Positions 1 through 8,707 of a DNA stretch of 19,787 nucleotides are shown here, one piece after another. Within the stretch, counting starts at the first letter, position 1. The number at the start of each line of letters is the position of its first letter. Where the stretch lies: contig SSNU01002999.1 in the NCBI GenBank assembly GCA_012064415.1, positions 1 to 19,787 of the forward strand, written 5' to 3'. The stretch comes from Gyrodactylus bullatarudis. Taxonomy: Eukaryota > Platyhelminthes > Monogenea > Gyrodactylidea > Gyrodactylidae. The position numbers and the translations under genes were made by a program. The notes beneath the pieces are model-generated. The model was not told the DNA's origin. It did no database searches and worked only from the letters and a program-made list of their open reading frames with translations.

Positions 1-335
1 CTTTTTGAAAAAATCCCAGATGAACACAATCTTTTTAAAAACTACTATTTATGATTTCAAGATTCATTATGTATATATTTATTTTCACTTCGATTAAAAT
101 CAAATAAAGAAAACTTTCTATTTCAAACATTCTAGAAGGAGTTGGGGGAAAAACTTACAACCCACTACAGGTTTACGCTTCTTAAAATTGCAAAAGCTTC
201 AAAATCCTACATTTCCATTGGATGATTAAGGACTCAAATCTCCTTCTGGTCTTTTTCAGAGTTCTCAACTTAATAAGGAAAGCAAAGATATTTACAAAGT
301 TTGAATATTCATTTGAAAAGTAAATCATGAATCTG

Positions 336-1204
336 TTATGAAGAAATCCTGGCGGAAAATTCTATGCACCATAAATCATCGCCCATGTTGTCTCTAAGCT
401 TCCAGCGGATTTTTTGACGTATCTAAAGTAAAAAGTATCAAAATTAATGAATATTTTGTCTCGGGAAGACTATTCAAATGAAAATGCACTAGAAATTTGA
501 TATAAGCTTGCCATAAAATTACCAGCATGTGAAGGAAATTTTCAAAATCAGATTTAAGATGATTTGTGCTAACAATTACTCTGATAGCTCAAGCAATCAC
601 TTGAAGAAACATTAAGATATAACCTGTTCTTATCTTTTCTTAGACTTATGCGATATCTTCAGACCATCTTTCACAGTTTTTTCTTAAATTTATCAAAGCT
701 TCAAACTTTTAAAGAAGACTCTTTTGGTTATTCTCTACCAAATTGCAAAGGAAACTATACAGAAGACAGGTGGTCAATAGAAAGAATAACTGTCCGCCAA
801 TTGATCAAACTTACGGATGGATAGTTTGATCTAATCTCAAGAGTATTGACATAGGTGTACGTTTGGCCGTTTTGCATTGGACAACTCTGGCCGGCATCCA
901 ATTGATTGCAGACATCGTAGTTATCGAGCTTCAAGGGCAGAGATATCATCTCCATAATACTGTGAACAGAAGCAGTAGCACTTGTCGTATCTAGATTGGT
1001 TGAAAAATCAATGGAAATCTTGGGGCTGGTTCCCTTATACAAGATGCATGGCTTTGTATCGCAAGGTTCGATTCTTAGTGTATGAACAGCTCCCTTGGTA
1101 GATCCTAGTCATGGGTTTAGTCAAGGCAACTCACCACAGTCTTTGAATTCGATTTCGGCTTGAACTAGAACAATGACTGTTAACAGGAGGATGTATTTTA
1201 ACAT
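336..1204 (-). CDS. NPC2-like (ML-domain) secreted lipid-binding protein, copy A, three exons
   Basis: Exons on the minus strand are 1204-1135 (70 nt), 1104-815 (290 nt) and 422-336 (87 nt, ending TAA), with GT-AG boundaries, giving 148 codons. Residues 1-16 form a signal peptide (MLKYILLLTVIVLVQA). The mature part has six cysteines at the NPC2/ML spacing (23, 38, 43, 89, 98, 139), the DCGS start, the EPC...KPC loop, and a C-terminal IRWKLRD block in the place of the usual WELKD. From the family, the product is an extracellular beta-sandwich protein that holds a sterol or other lipid in a hydrophobic cavity; mite group 2 allergens belong here. The ligand is unknown. Intron 2 is 392 nt, about twice that of the other copies, and copy A is the most diverged member. 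The third exon is easy to miss because it lacks the WELKD wording. The gene looks intact. Confidence 0.9.
1105..1134 (-). other. 30-nt intron 1 of NPC2-like copy A
   Basis: Donor GTGAGT is at 1134 and the acceptor GACTAG ends at 1105. Removal joins TGT-G to GA-TCT and restores the conserved Cys-Gly-Ser. Retention would put a TGA in frame. The intron differs from those of copies B and C only at positions 3 and 4. Confidence 0.85.
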
Positions 1205-1250
1205 CTCATTTGAGCAAGGCATTGTAAGATGAATTCATTCTTAAATAACA

Positions 1251-1291
1251 TTTTATTAATTACAAGATCTGACAGTCAAAGACTTTGATTT
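1251..1291 (-). promoter_or_regulatory. Putative promoter of NPC2-like copy A
   Basis: A short palindrome CAAAGACTTTG (1277-1287) lies about 83 nt upstream of the start codon, where copies B and C carry CAAAGTCT...AGACTTTG. A weak TATA-like AATAAAA (1251-1258 on the minus strand) sits where the other copies have a clear TATA box. Shared position and wording are the only evidence. Confidence 0.4.
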
Positions 1292-1698
1292 AGAGATGAA
1301 AAGATTGTTTTCTCATTTCAACCGTGACATTTCATTGTAAGCTATTATAATCTGGGTTAATTGATTTAGTAAAACTCGAAAGTAAAAACTTGAGCTATTT
1401 GATGTGAAGATGAGAATTTACTATTTTTACAGAAAATACTATTTTTTCACTCTGGATTCTCAGGAATTCAGGTTTCACAGATGACGAATCGATTTATCTT
1501 AATTTTATACTGTTAGAAAATAATGTTGCTTACTTGATGACAACGGGTATGATATAAAATCATGAAATGTTCGATTAAAAAACGAGGAGTTAAAAGATGT
1601 AGCGGGTAGTTACAACTGGATCCCTTTCTCAAGAAAAGACAATGAACTCAGTGAAACCCTACCCCTCCTCCCTGGGATATTCTTTCAATTCCCATTAG

Positions 1699-1815
1699 TC
1701 CAATCAGAGGATTTTTAATTTTTCATTATTGCATGTATAAATATCAAGCCGGTGTAAGAGTCTGATGAGAACCGGTGAAATAAAAGCTTTATTACTCATT
1801 ATTCACTCGTCTTCA
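1699..1815 (+). repeat. LTR-like dispersed repeat fragment, copy 1
   Basis: About 115 bp similar to 5322-5434. Shared pieces in order are an ATCAGAGGAT box, a TATA-like TATAAATATC (1736-1745), CGGTGTAAGAGTCTGATGAGAA, the polyadenylation signal AATAAA (1779-1784), and TTCACTCGTCTTCA. A TATA box followed about 40 bp later by AATAAA is the layout of an LTR U3-R segment, so this may be a solo-LTR relic. No matching coding region or target duplication was found. Confidence 0.45.
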
Positions 1816-2688
1816 AAATCCTCTAAGAAATGAATATTTCTACTAATTCAGATAAAATCGTGAATTTCACCATAATATTTGTTGAGCTGCTCCGATTTTC
1901 TCGTGGGATTCATCCTGAAAACGTCGGTTGATCAACTTGACTTCAGGGAAAACATATCGTCTTTAAACATGATTAGCATCGCTAACGGTTTTCTTTCATG
2001 CATTTGTATCAATTTGGGATAGTCTTTTCGAAATACAACACAAATTTTCCTATTTTAAAACACTGGAACAAGTTGATAATTTTCAGTGAAAACTTTTCAC
2101 ACGTTAAGAAGGTAATAGGTGTGAGACAAAAAGGAGGAAAGAGGATTTTTTTTAAGAGATAATTTCTTTTAAAAAAACAAAAGATATTATATGGAATTTT
2201 AATACCCGGCTATATTTTGATAAGAAATTTTATTCAATCAGGAAAAGTTAATTTTTTCAAATTTACGAAACTGTTAGATTAAGATTTTTCGCGAACTTGT
2301 CTAATATCGAAAAAAACTCGAATAAACTGATTGCTTTAATATCAACTTGGATTTTTATTATTTTCAAAATCGAACCGAGATTCATCTGCTACATTTTAGC
2401 CATTTAAAACAAATAATTTCTTTGGTTTTAATAATTTTAGAAATACTTTAATATTTTTAGAAAATACAAGAAATCTTAGAATATAGATTCTACATAACTA
2501 AATGTTAAATATCTAAAATAATTAATTTTTTATGAAAAATTCATAAAAACGTTTTAGAAATTATTCGGCGAAATTTCTCTGTTATGATGCAAGAATCTAA
2601 ACTTGTTCATGTACATTTCAGATAAGAAAAGAGTACATTGAATAATTTTTATATTTTCAAAAAATCTTGATGGTTTCCTTTGTATTTC

Positions 2689-2985
2689 TTATGGTAGGTC
2701 GTTTGCTTGATCGTATTGAACTGGGTATCCATTAATTGAGGACCTTTTGAAGAATTTGCCAACATAAAAGTTTGAGGCGCACTCCTTCCACTGTTTATCT
2801 TGGTTGAGCATCAACTTGTACAATTCTGGTTCGAGCATTTTCAACTCGTGACCATTCTTTTTCGCTGCATCGATAATGTTAATGCCACACTTGTACAAGA
2901 TTGGATCGAAGCTAACTGTGGTTGTCATTAGTAAACCGAAAAGCGCCATTGTAATAAGAGATATAAAGTTTTTGGGGATTGTCAT
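2689..2985 (-). CDS. Small secreted protein of unknown family, single exon
   Basis: A 98-residue frame begins ATG at 2985 and ends TAA at 2689. Residues 1 to about 25 form a good signal peptide: a short basic start, then a hydrophobic run, then small residues before FDP. The mature part of about 73 residues has two cysteines (33 and 69), which could form one disulfide, a charged helical-looking middle (residues 38-65), and a basic KFFKRS patch (78-83). A TATA box about 50 nt upstream at 3033-3040 supports this start and suggests a real transcribed gene. It lies between two NPC2-like genes in the same secreted-protein cluster but shares no sequence with them. I do not recognise the family and assign no function. 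A spliced extra exon cannot be excluded. Confidence 0.65.
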   Translation of the reverse strand: MTIPKNFISLITMALFGLLMTTTVSFDPILYKCGINIIDAAKKNGHELKMLEPELYKLMLNQDKQWKECASNFYVGKFFKRSSINGYPVQYDQANDLP

Positions 2986-3032
2986 TTCTACTTAGAGATC
3001 ACGGATCTATTACAAATTCTCTTTTGGTCCAT

Positions 3033-3040
3033 ATTTTATA
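3033..3040 (-). promoter_or_regulatory. TATA box of the small secreted protein gene
   Basis: TATAAAAT on the minus strand, 48 to 55 nt before the start codon at 2985, a spacing that leaves a short 5' leader of about 20 nt. Confidence 0.5.
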
Positions 3041-3204
3041 TCAAAATGGGAGATGGAAACTGCGCATTTGGGATGTCTTGGACATGTTCGATATCTGCCA
3101 TTTTGTTCGATTAGTGATGTTTTTATGCTCGTTATCCATTAGGATAGTTTTATTTTTCTTAGAATAACAAAGGAAGATTAAAATTTGAATACGAATTGCT
3201 TGTG

Positions 3205-3306
3205 GGACGGAATATTTTTAGTTTTCAGTCTATCATAGGGGTAAATGTATAGATGACAAGATGGATTCCATTCCTTGGTATTACTAATGACTAAAAATAT
3301 TTGTCC
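3205..3306. repeat. Short imperfect inverted repeat, possible MITE
   Basis: Left arm 3205-3222 (GGACGGAATATTTTTAGT) pairs with right arm 3290-3306 (ACTAAAAATATTTGTCC) with a few mismatches, across about 67 bp. No target duplication is visible, and AT-rich sequence can produce such pairs by chance. Confidence 0.3.
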
Positions 3307-3596
3307 TACTGACTATTTGGAGAAAAAAATTGAGTTTTTTGTAAATACAGTAAATTATCTTCATTTCAACAAGCTTTTATAACTACAGATTTTATTCACA
3401 AGTTTTGATTGATCATAAATTTTTCGCATCTAAAAAAAGGATGGATAGAATTTTGAGTAATTTTTTAATGTATCAAGTTAATATCATCATCTTTCTTTTA
3501 ATAGCAGGATTATAAATTAGAGATCAAGATGATTTAAGTTTAATTAAAAACCAAAATAAGTAAACAATGATGACGAATAAAATTTTTTTTTCAGTT

Positions 3597-3649
3597 CTAG
3601 ATCAAAGTCTCTATCAATTAGACTTTGTAATCTAAATTTATTATAAAAG
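3597..3649 (+). promoter_or_regulatory. Core promoter of NPC2-like copy B: palindrome plus TATA box
   Basis: A 51-nt block (3597-3647) is identical to 6993-7043 upstream of copy C. It contains the interrupted palindrome CAAAGTCT (3603-3610) / AGACTTTG (3620-3627) and a TATA box TATAAAAG (3642-3649) 46 nt before the start codon. The leader that follows differs between the copies, so the block stands out as conserved. The palindrome is a plausible site for a dimeric transcription factor, by inference only. Confidence 0.65.
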
Positions 3650-3687
3650 GATAAGTTCCCACTTAGATAATTCAGATAATTACAATC

Positions 3688-4352
3688 ATGATCAAATACA
3701 TCCTTCTATTGACAGCCATCGCTCTAGTCCAGGCCAAAATCGACTACAAAGACTGCGGTAGGTTGCCTTGACTAAACCCATGACTAGGATCTGCCAAGGG
3801 GGTTATAAACGGGCTGAAAATCGAGCCATGTGACACAGAACCATGCACCCTGTATAAGGGAACCAGTCCAAAGATCTCCATTGAGTTTACGCCAAGTGAG
3901 GATTCAGAAACTGCCACTGCTTCTGTCCACGGAATCATTGCCAGGATACCTAATCCCTTCGTCCTACCCGACAACAAGGTCTGCAATCATCTGGATGCTG
4001 GTCAGAGTTGTCCATTGAAGCAGGGTCAAACCTACACCTATGTTGATTCCCTCCCGATTAAATCATACTATCCATCCGTGAGTTCCATCCATTTGGTAGA
4101 AGGTTGCATCTTTCCAGCATTAAATGCCCACTTAGTCTTCATCTCGAGAAAGTTAAAAATTCGAGGGGTAAATTTCAAGCTTTTCATCAGCCACATACCA
4201 AATTTCGTTGAGCTTAGAACATGCCATATAAAGAAGAATGCATTAAGATTTAATTATTATTTTAGATTAGTCTGCAAATACGCTGGGAACTCAAGGACAC
4301 CAAGGGCAAAGATTTATTGTGCATACAATTCCCTGCTCAGATTTCATCTTAG
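3688..4352 (+). CDS. NPC2-like (ML-domain) secreted lipid-binding protein, copy B, three exons
   Basis: Exons 3688-3757, 3788-4077 and 4266-4352 (70, 290 and 87 nt) join into 148 codons ending TAG. Signal peptide MIKYILLLTAIALVQA (1-16) is followed by KIDYKDCGSAKG. Six cysteines at 23, 38, 43, 89, 98 and 139 fit the three NPC2 disulfides (probably 23-139, 38-43, 89-98), and IRWELKD (125-131) is the conserved last strand region. The expected role is extracellular lipid or sterol carriage; the ligand is unknown. Intron 1 is 30 nt and intron 2 is 188 nt. Exon 2 is identical to that of copy C except in two short patches (residues about 74-80 and 113-120), yet intron 2 is unrelated. Upstream lie a TATA box and a conserved palindrome; a polyadenylation signal follows the stop. 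Confidence 0.93.
3758..3787 (+). other. 30-nt intron 1 of NPC2-like copy B
   Basis: Donor GTAGGT, branch-like TGACTAAAC in the middle, acceptor GACTAG. The next AG (3797-3798) would give a 41-nt intron but breaks the frame; the 30-nt choice restores Cys-Gly-Ser in frame. Retention gives a TGA stop. Confidence 0.87.
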
Positions 4353-4376
4353 AGAGGTGGACCCGTTTGAAATGCA

Positions 4377-4382
4377 AATAAA
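4377..4382 (+). promoter_or_regulatory. Polyadenylation signal of NPC2-like copy B
   Basis: AATAAA 25 nt after the stop codon of copy B. It is a short motif in AT-rich DNA, so only its position supports it. Confidence 0.4.
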
Positions 4383-6059
4383 TGTTTATCCAAAAAACTT
4401 TAAATTTATGATCGATTGATGGATCAAGTTAAAATTTACAATAAGGAGTAAAACAAATTGATTTTTCTGTTTACAATAGATTACTCAAACACGTTACAAG
4501 TCTCAAGTAGAACCACAATTTTATTATTTTTTTAATGCTTCGTTAAAAAATAGTAGTAAAAAATATATGCTTTTACGATTTTTCGAATAAGTTTTATTTC
4601 TCAGAAATTTGAAATAAGTTTGACAGCAATGGCTCAATTTTAATCTCCTGTGAGTTGGATTCAAACTGAGAAAATGAAGCTTTTGTTGAGATTTGTTCAC
4701 ATTGCTTGGACCATCTCTATGATTTAGACCTGGTCTCTCAGATATCCATGATCTTGCAGGCACATTGGAGTTCTCAGTAAATTCTCTCCATGCTTTGCCT
4801 TCATCGCGTAGTTGAAGAATTTTCAATCTTATTTTCTTTCGTGTTTACAATAAAGAGACATTTTGGTAAATGAAAAGGAAGGAGAAAGTATCAAAAAGGA
4901 AAACATTTAAAAACGAACTTGTCTATTCATATTTATGAAAGAGAATTTTAAAGAATAAGAAATTGAAAAGTGTAAAAATCTAAAAAAAATTGCCTTAGTT
5001 GGGCCGTAATCTCGGTCAGAACTGAAAAAGTGGCTAACCAATCAGATGGCTTCATTTTGAACACGTAAGCTTGCTTCTCATTGGCCCAATTTAAGTTTCA
5101 ATTTCTTAACCTTTTTTCGTGCTGATATAAAATTATCATTAAAAATAAAGAAAAAATTCTTTTGATCTCTCGATTAATTTGAAGCCAGAATATTTTTAAC
5201 TCAAAGTTCAAAGTATTTTTCATTGTATTACATCATTCTTTTGTAAAATATTTTTTTCCAATCTTCTATTAAGTACCCCACATCACAACAATTTTCTTTA
5301 TCAAACCTTGGAAGCGAATGAACCTATCAGAGGATCTCAAGTTAGTTAATAATTTGGTATAAGTATCTAGTCGGTGTAAGAATCTGATGAGAATTGTTGA
5401 AATAAAAGCTTAATTAATTATTCACTTGTCCTCATGATGTAATTTTCATTAAAATCAAATTATATTTTATATTCAAAGAGCTCTGGCAATATTTCCCACA
5501 AAAATTTATAAGGAGATATTTGATTTGACATGAATTTTCCATTTTGAGTCGAATTTGGGCCATTGGGGTGTCGAATTCTCGAAAACTAAGCAAACTTACA
5601 TCAAGATAGAGATTTAGAAAAAAATTGAAAAATTTCATGGCATTTTTCAAAATACCCCTGTCAACCACTATTATTTCCCTAAATAACCCTAAAAATAAAG
5701 AGAATAAATAAAAAATAAGAACTAGCCTATCCTAGGCCAAAATAAAACCAAAATTTTCACAAGCGGAAACTTAAAATTAAATTTTAAATATAAATTGTTT
5801 GACTTGATAAGAAATATTTTGACCGTAAATTCAAAATGAAAACTTCGAATTTTCAACTAACTAGTCGGATAAAGAAATAAATTGCATTTTGATAAAAATT
5901 AATTATTTATTTGATAAAATTATTAAGGATTCTAAAATTTGTTCTTGTAGAAATGGAAAACAATAATTGGCAAATTGTACGAATCTGGTTTACTGATCCC
6001 AGTTTATTGTCAGAGAGGGCTTGGGTGACCTCTGATTTAACCTGAGCAATATTGAGATT
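4383..6059. other. Intergenic stretch
   Basis: No gene is supported here. A 100-codon minus frame at 4524-4826 and a 78-codon minus frame at 5432-5668 have no recognisable domain, signal peptide or splice context. One LTR-like repeat fragment lies at 5322-5434. Confidence 0.55.
5322..5434 (+). repeat. LTR-like dispersed repeat fragment, copy 2
   Basis: Diverged partner of 1699-1815 with the same order of parts: ATCAGAGGAT, TATAAGTATC (5358-5367), CGGTGTAAGAATCTGATGAGAA, AATAAA (5401-5406), TTCACTTGTCCTCA. Both are in the same orientation. Confidence 0.45.
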
Positions 6060-6838
6060 CATGAAGAAAGGCGATGCCAAGTTTGTTAACGAATAGCGCT
6101 TTATTTCGTGACATACTCATCAGTTTTTACATGTCATATTTATATACAAAAAATTTTCATTAATATGCATAATTTTATTCAAATTCATCAGGTTTTTGCC
6201 AATTATGCATAATCTGCAAGATATACGTTGACGAATATGAATAATAAGGAATTAAAGGGTGGATGGGCAGTTGTCAAAAGGGGTGCAACTTAAGAATTTG
6301 TAAATTTCTGAAGAATTTAGTCTTTTTCGATTTAAAATATCACTCGAAAATAAAATGTGAAAATAAAGAATATAGAAATCCCTTTATAATTTTCTTTTTT
6401 ATGAAAAAAATGAAAGGGAAAGATTTGTAAATAAGCACCATATGGAAATTATATTATTAAGATTTATTATAATAATAATTCAATTCAAATTAAAGAAAGT
6501 AAATAGTGAATAAAATATTATTTCAAGAAAACACGTTATTTAATTATAAATATTTATCGAAAGCAATGATATAAATCTGTATTTATCAATTCTTTAAAAC
6601 TGTAATACATATTTCATACATATAAGCATAGATCGATTGCGCATCCACCCTTTAATTCCTTATTATTCAAGGCATATCTTGCAGATTATGCATAATTAGC
6701 AAAAACCTGATGAATTTGAATAAAATTATGCATATTAATGAAAATTTTTTGTATATAAATATGACATGTAAAAACTGATGAGTATGTCACGAAATAAAGC
6801 GCTATTCGTTAACGAACTTGGCATCGCCTTTCTTCATG
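6060..6838. mobile_element. Fold-back / MITE-like element with about 200-bp inverted arms
   Basis: Left arm 6060-6265 and right arm 6642-6838 are near-perfect reverse complements, starting CATGAAGAAAGGCGATGCC and ending at GGGTGGATG. A roughly 9-bp insertion in the left arm near 6230 is the main difference. The 376-bp centre is very AT-rich and non-coding. Long arms around a non-coding centre fit a non-autonomous fold-back or MITE-type DNA element. No clear target-site duplication flanks it, so the superfamily is unassigned. Its right end is about 155 bp from the conserved promoter block of NPC2-like copy C. Confidence 0.75.
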
Positions 6839-6992
6839 GATCACAATTTACTTATAACTGAATAATAAAATTTAGGGTTGATTCCAAAAATCACCTCAAA
6901 AATTTCTAAAAGATCTTTGGCTAATAAAGTTGAGGCAATCAACCATAAAATTAAGACAATACAATGAAATGATGAAAAATATTTTCTCAGCT

Positions 6993-7044
6993 CTAGATCA
7001 AAGTCTCTATCAATTAGACTTTGTAATCTAAATTTATTATAAAG
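6993..7044 (+). promoter_or_regulatory. Core promoter of NPC2-like copy C: palindrome plus TATA box
   Basis: The first 51 nt are identical to 3597-3647. The palindrome arms are 6999-7006 and 7016-7023, and the TATA box TATAAAG is at 7038-7044, 45 nt before the start codon. Confidence 0.65.
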
Positions 7045-7082
7045 AGTTGACTTCGAAAATCAAGTATTATGTAATAAATATC

Positions 7083-7742
7083 ATGATCAAATACATTCTT
7101 CTATTGACAGCCATCGCTCTAGTTCAGGCCAAAATCGACTACAAAGACTGCGGTAAGTTGCCTTGACTAAACCCATGACTAGGATCTGCCAAGGGGGTTA
7201 TAAACGGGCTGAAAATCGAGCCATGTGACACAGAACCATGCACCCTGTATAAGGGAACCAGTCCAAAGATCTCCATTGAGTTTACGCCAAGTGAGGATTC
7301 AGAAACTGCCACTGCTTCTGTCCACGGAATAATTGGAATATTACCTGTTCCTTTCGTCCTACCCGACAACAAGGTCTGCAATCATCTGGATGCTGGTCAG
7401 AGTTGTCCATTGAAGCAGGGTCAAACCTACACCTATGTTGATTCCCTTGAGATTAAATCAATCTATCCTTCTGTGAGTTTTCTCAATTATTAAATGACTT
7501 TCAATGACTGTTAGTGTCATAGTTAGTACCACTGCTAAAGTTGAGTCAAACTTTTGAAAAATAAAATATCAATTAACTTCTATCAATTAACATTTATTAT
7601 TTCCTCACCTCGATTCAAGTTATATTATAGAATATTACTTTTTTTCACATTTTAGATTAGTGTAAAGATTCGTTGGGAACTCAAGGATACCAAGGGTAAT
7701 GATCTTTTGTGCATACAATTCCCTGCTCAAATTTCATCTTGA
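7083..7742 (+). CDS. NPC2-like (ML-domain) secreted lipid-binding protein, copy C, three exons
   Basis: Exons 7083-7152, 7183-7472 and 7656-7742 (70, 290 and 87 nt) give 148 codons ending TGA. The signal peptide, six cysteines and DCGS start are as in copy B; the last exon reads ISVKIRWELKD and ends FPAQISS. It encodes the same kind of extracellular lipid-binding protein. Intron 1 is 30 nt and intron 2 is 183 nt, the latter unrelated to that of copy B. Differences from copy B in exon 2 are confined to a patch changing IARIPNP to IGILPVP and a patch at the exon end. In ML proteins the strands around such loops line the lipid cavity, so the two copies may differ in ligand; this is inference. 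The gene looks intact and probably arose with copy B by recent duplication. Confidence 0.93.
7153..7182 (+). other. 30-nt intron 1 of NPC2-like copy C
   Basis: Canonical donor GTAAGT, central TGACTAAAC, acceptor GACTAG. It has the same phase, length and near-identical sequence as in copies A and B. Confidence 0.88.
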
Positions 7743-8399
7743 GAGGAAGGATTACCCAAAACCTACAATCTATTATGAAGAAATATCTAATGAAGATATA
7801 TCAATTTTTATACTGTAGTAAAATTATACTATTCTGATGACATGATTGAATTAAGGTTTTCAAAAAAACGTTTAAAAAAATCGAATATTTGGAGAAAATC
7901 TTTAAATTAGTTTGCACTATTTTGACGAATTATAGAGGCTCTATCAGAGAGCAGATTTTTGAGTATTCCAAGAGATTGATGGATTTCATATCGAATGGGC
8001 ACTAAACAAAGCATTTTCTTTGTAGGCGCATTGGAACTCAAAGAGGTTAATATATATATATAATGTACATTTCTCAAAGTTTAACCAATATTGTCTGTTT
8101 GAAAATGATAGGAGTGAAATGAAAAAAATTAATTTTTTGAATGCTGAATGAAGGAAATTCTCTTTAAAGTAAAATTTAACCTGAAAAAACACAAAAAAAT
8201 CTCCAGTGAATAAAAGGATGAAAAGAAATTAGGTCTAGTAGTTTTACGTCATAAGAATGATTCTTTTGAACAAAGTAAAGGATTTATTAGAAATTAAACA
8301 GTTTACGAATCAAGTAACAGGTTAAACAATCCGTCTTGGGATTACCATGTAATCTTAAGACTATCAAGAAATCGAATGAATCATATTGCCGAGTAACAA
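7743..8399. other. Intergenic stretch
   Basis: AT-rich, with a short TA run near 8050. I find no gene, clear polyadenylation signal for copy C, or repeat with a partner in the window. Confidence 0.55.
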
Positions 8400-8645
8400 G
8401 GCGAATGGTGAATCAGAGCTGACAGCCAATCAGTGAAAAGCGTCCAATGGGGACGATCGCGAGTAAGCAAATGGGCTCGATGTGGGCTGGTCGAAGATAT
8501 ACGCGACACGAGGCATACTAACTGATGGGGAATGTGATAAAGGAGGAAAGAAAGTAGTCTACACTGTTCGCAGGCAGCTTGGAGGCTAACCCGGAAGCAG
8601 ACTCGTAGCGACAGGGCGAGACAGGCTCTGGTCAGATTTCGTACT
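8400..8645. repeat. GC-richer repeat, unit A
   Basis: Starts GCGAATGGTGAATCAGAGCT and runs to CTCTGGTCAGATTTCG. It matches unit B (8708-9028) in blocks, with unit B carrying two extra segments, and its end matches unit C (13829-14001). Base composition is clearly less AT-rich than the surroundings. It includes a CCAATCA box. The family is not recognised. Confidence 0.7.
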
Positions 8646-8707
8646 CCTGTATCATGCCTCGATCTCTCTTCTGTGATCCGACTGGCCCGTTCCCCCAGGT
8701 ATAGCTC

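Larger units (their letters stand above)
1205..2688. other. Intergenic stretch
   Basis: AT-rich sequence with no supportable gene on either strand. It holds the copy A promoter elements near its left edge and an LTR-like repeat fragment at 1699-1815. I see nothing else that can be named. Confidence 0.6.

Noticed and set aside
1762..1784. Hammerhead-ribozyme-like core CTGATGAG...GAAA, also at 5384-5403 and 6775-6794
   Set aside because: The stretch between the two conserved boxes cannot form a proper stem II at 1762 or 5384 and only two pairs at 6775. No suitable stem III with a cleavage site is seen. The GAAA is part of GAAATAAA, so it probably reflects a polyadenylation signal in the LTR-like repeats.
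3758..3798. 41-nt version of intron 1 ending at CCAAG
   Set aside because: This acceptor shifts the reading frame relative to exon 2. The 30-nt version keeps frame and supplies the conserved Gly-Ser after the first cysteine in all three genes.
3744..3986. 80-codon minus-strand frame, with a near twin at 7139-7381
   Set aside because: It is the antisense shadow of exon 2 of the NPC2-like copies B and C. The similarity of the two frames only reflects the sense-strand duplication.
4015..4419. 134-codon plus frame running through NPC2-like copy B intron 2
   Set aside because: It starts inside exon 2, reads through the 188-nt intron, and uses the wrong frame in exon 3. The spliced model recovers the conserved WELKD and last cysteine.
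4524..4826. 100-codon minus-strand frame
   Set aside because: No signal peptide, domain or homologue in the window is recognisable, and part of it runs into low-complexity AT-rich sequence.
4994..5095. Inverted repeat CTTAGTTGGGCC ... GGCCCAATTTAAG
   Set aside because: Arms of about 12 bp with a gap, no target duplication, and no second copy. It is too weak to call an element.
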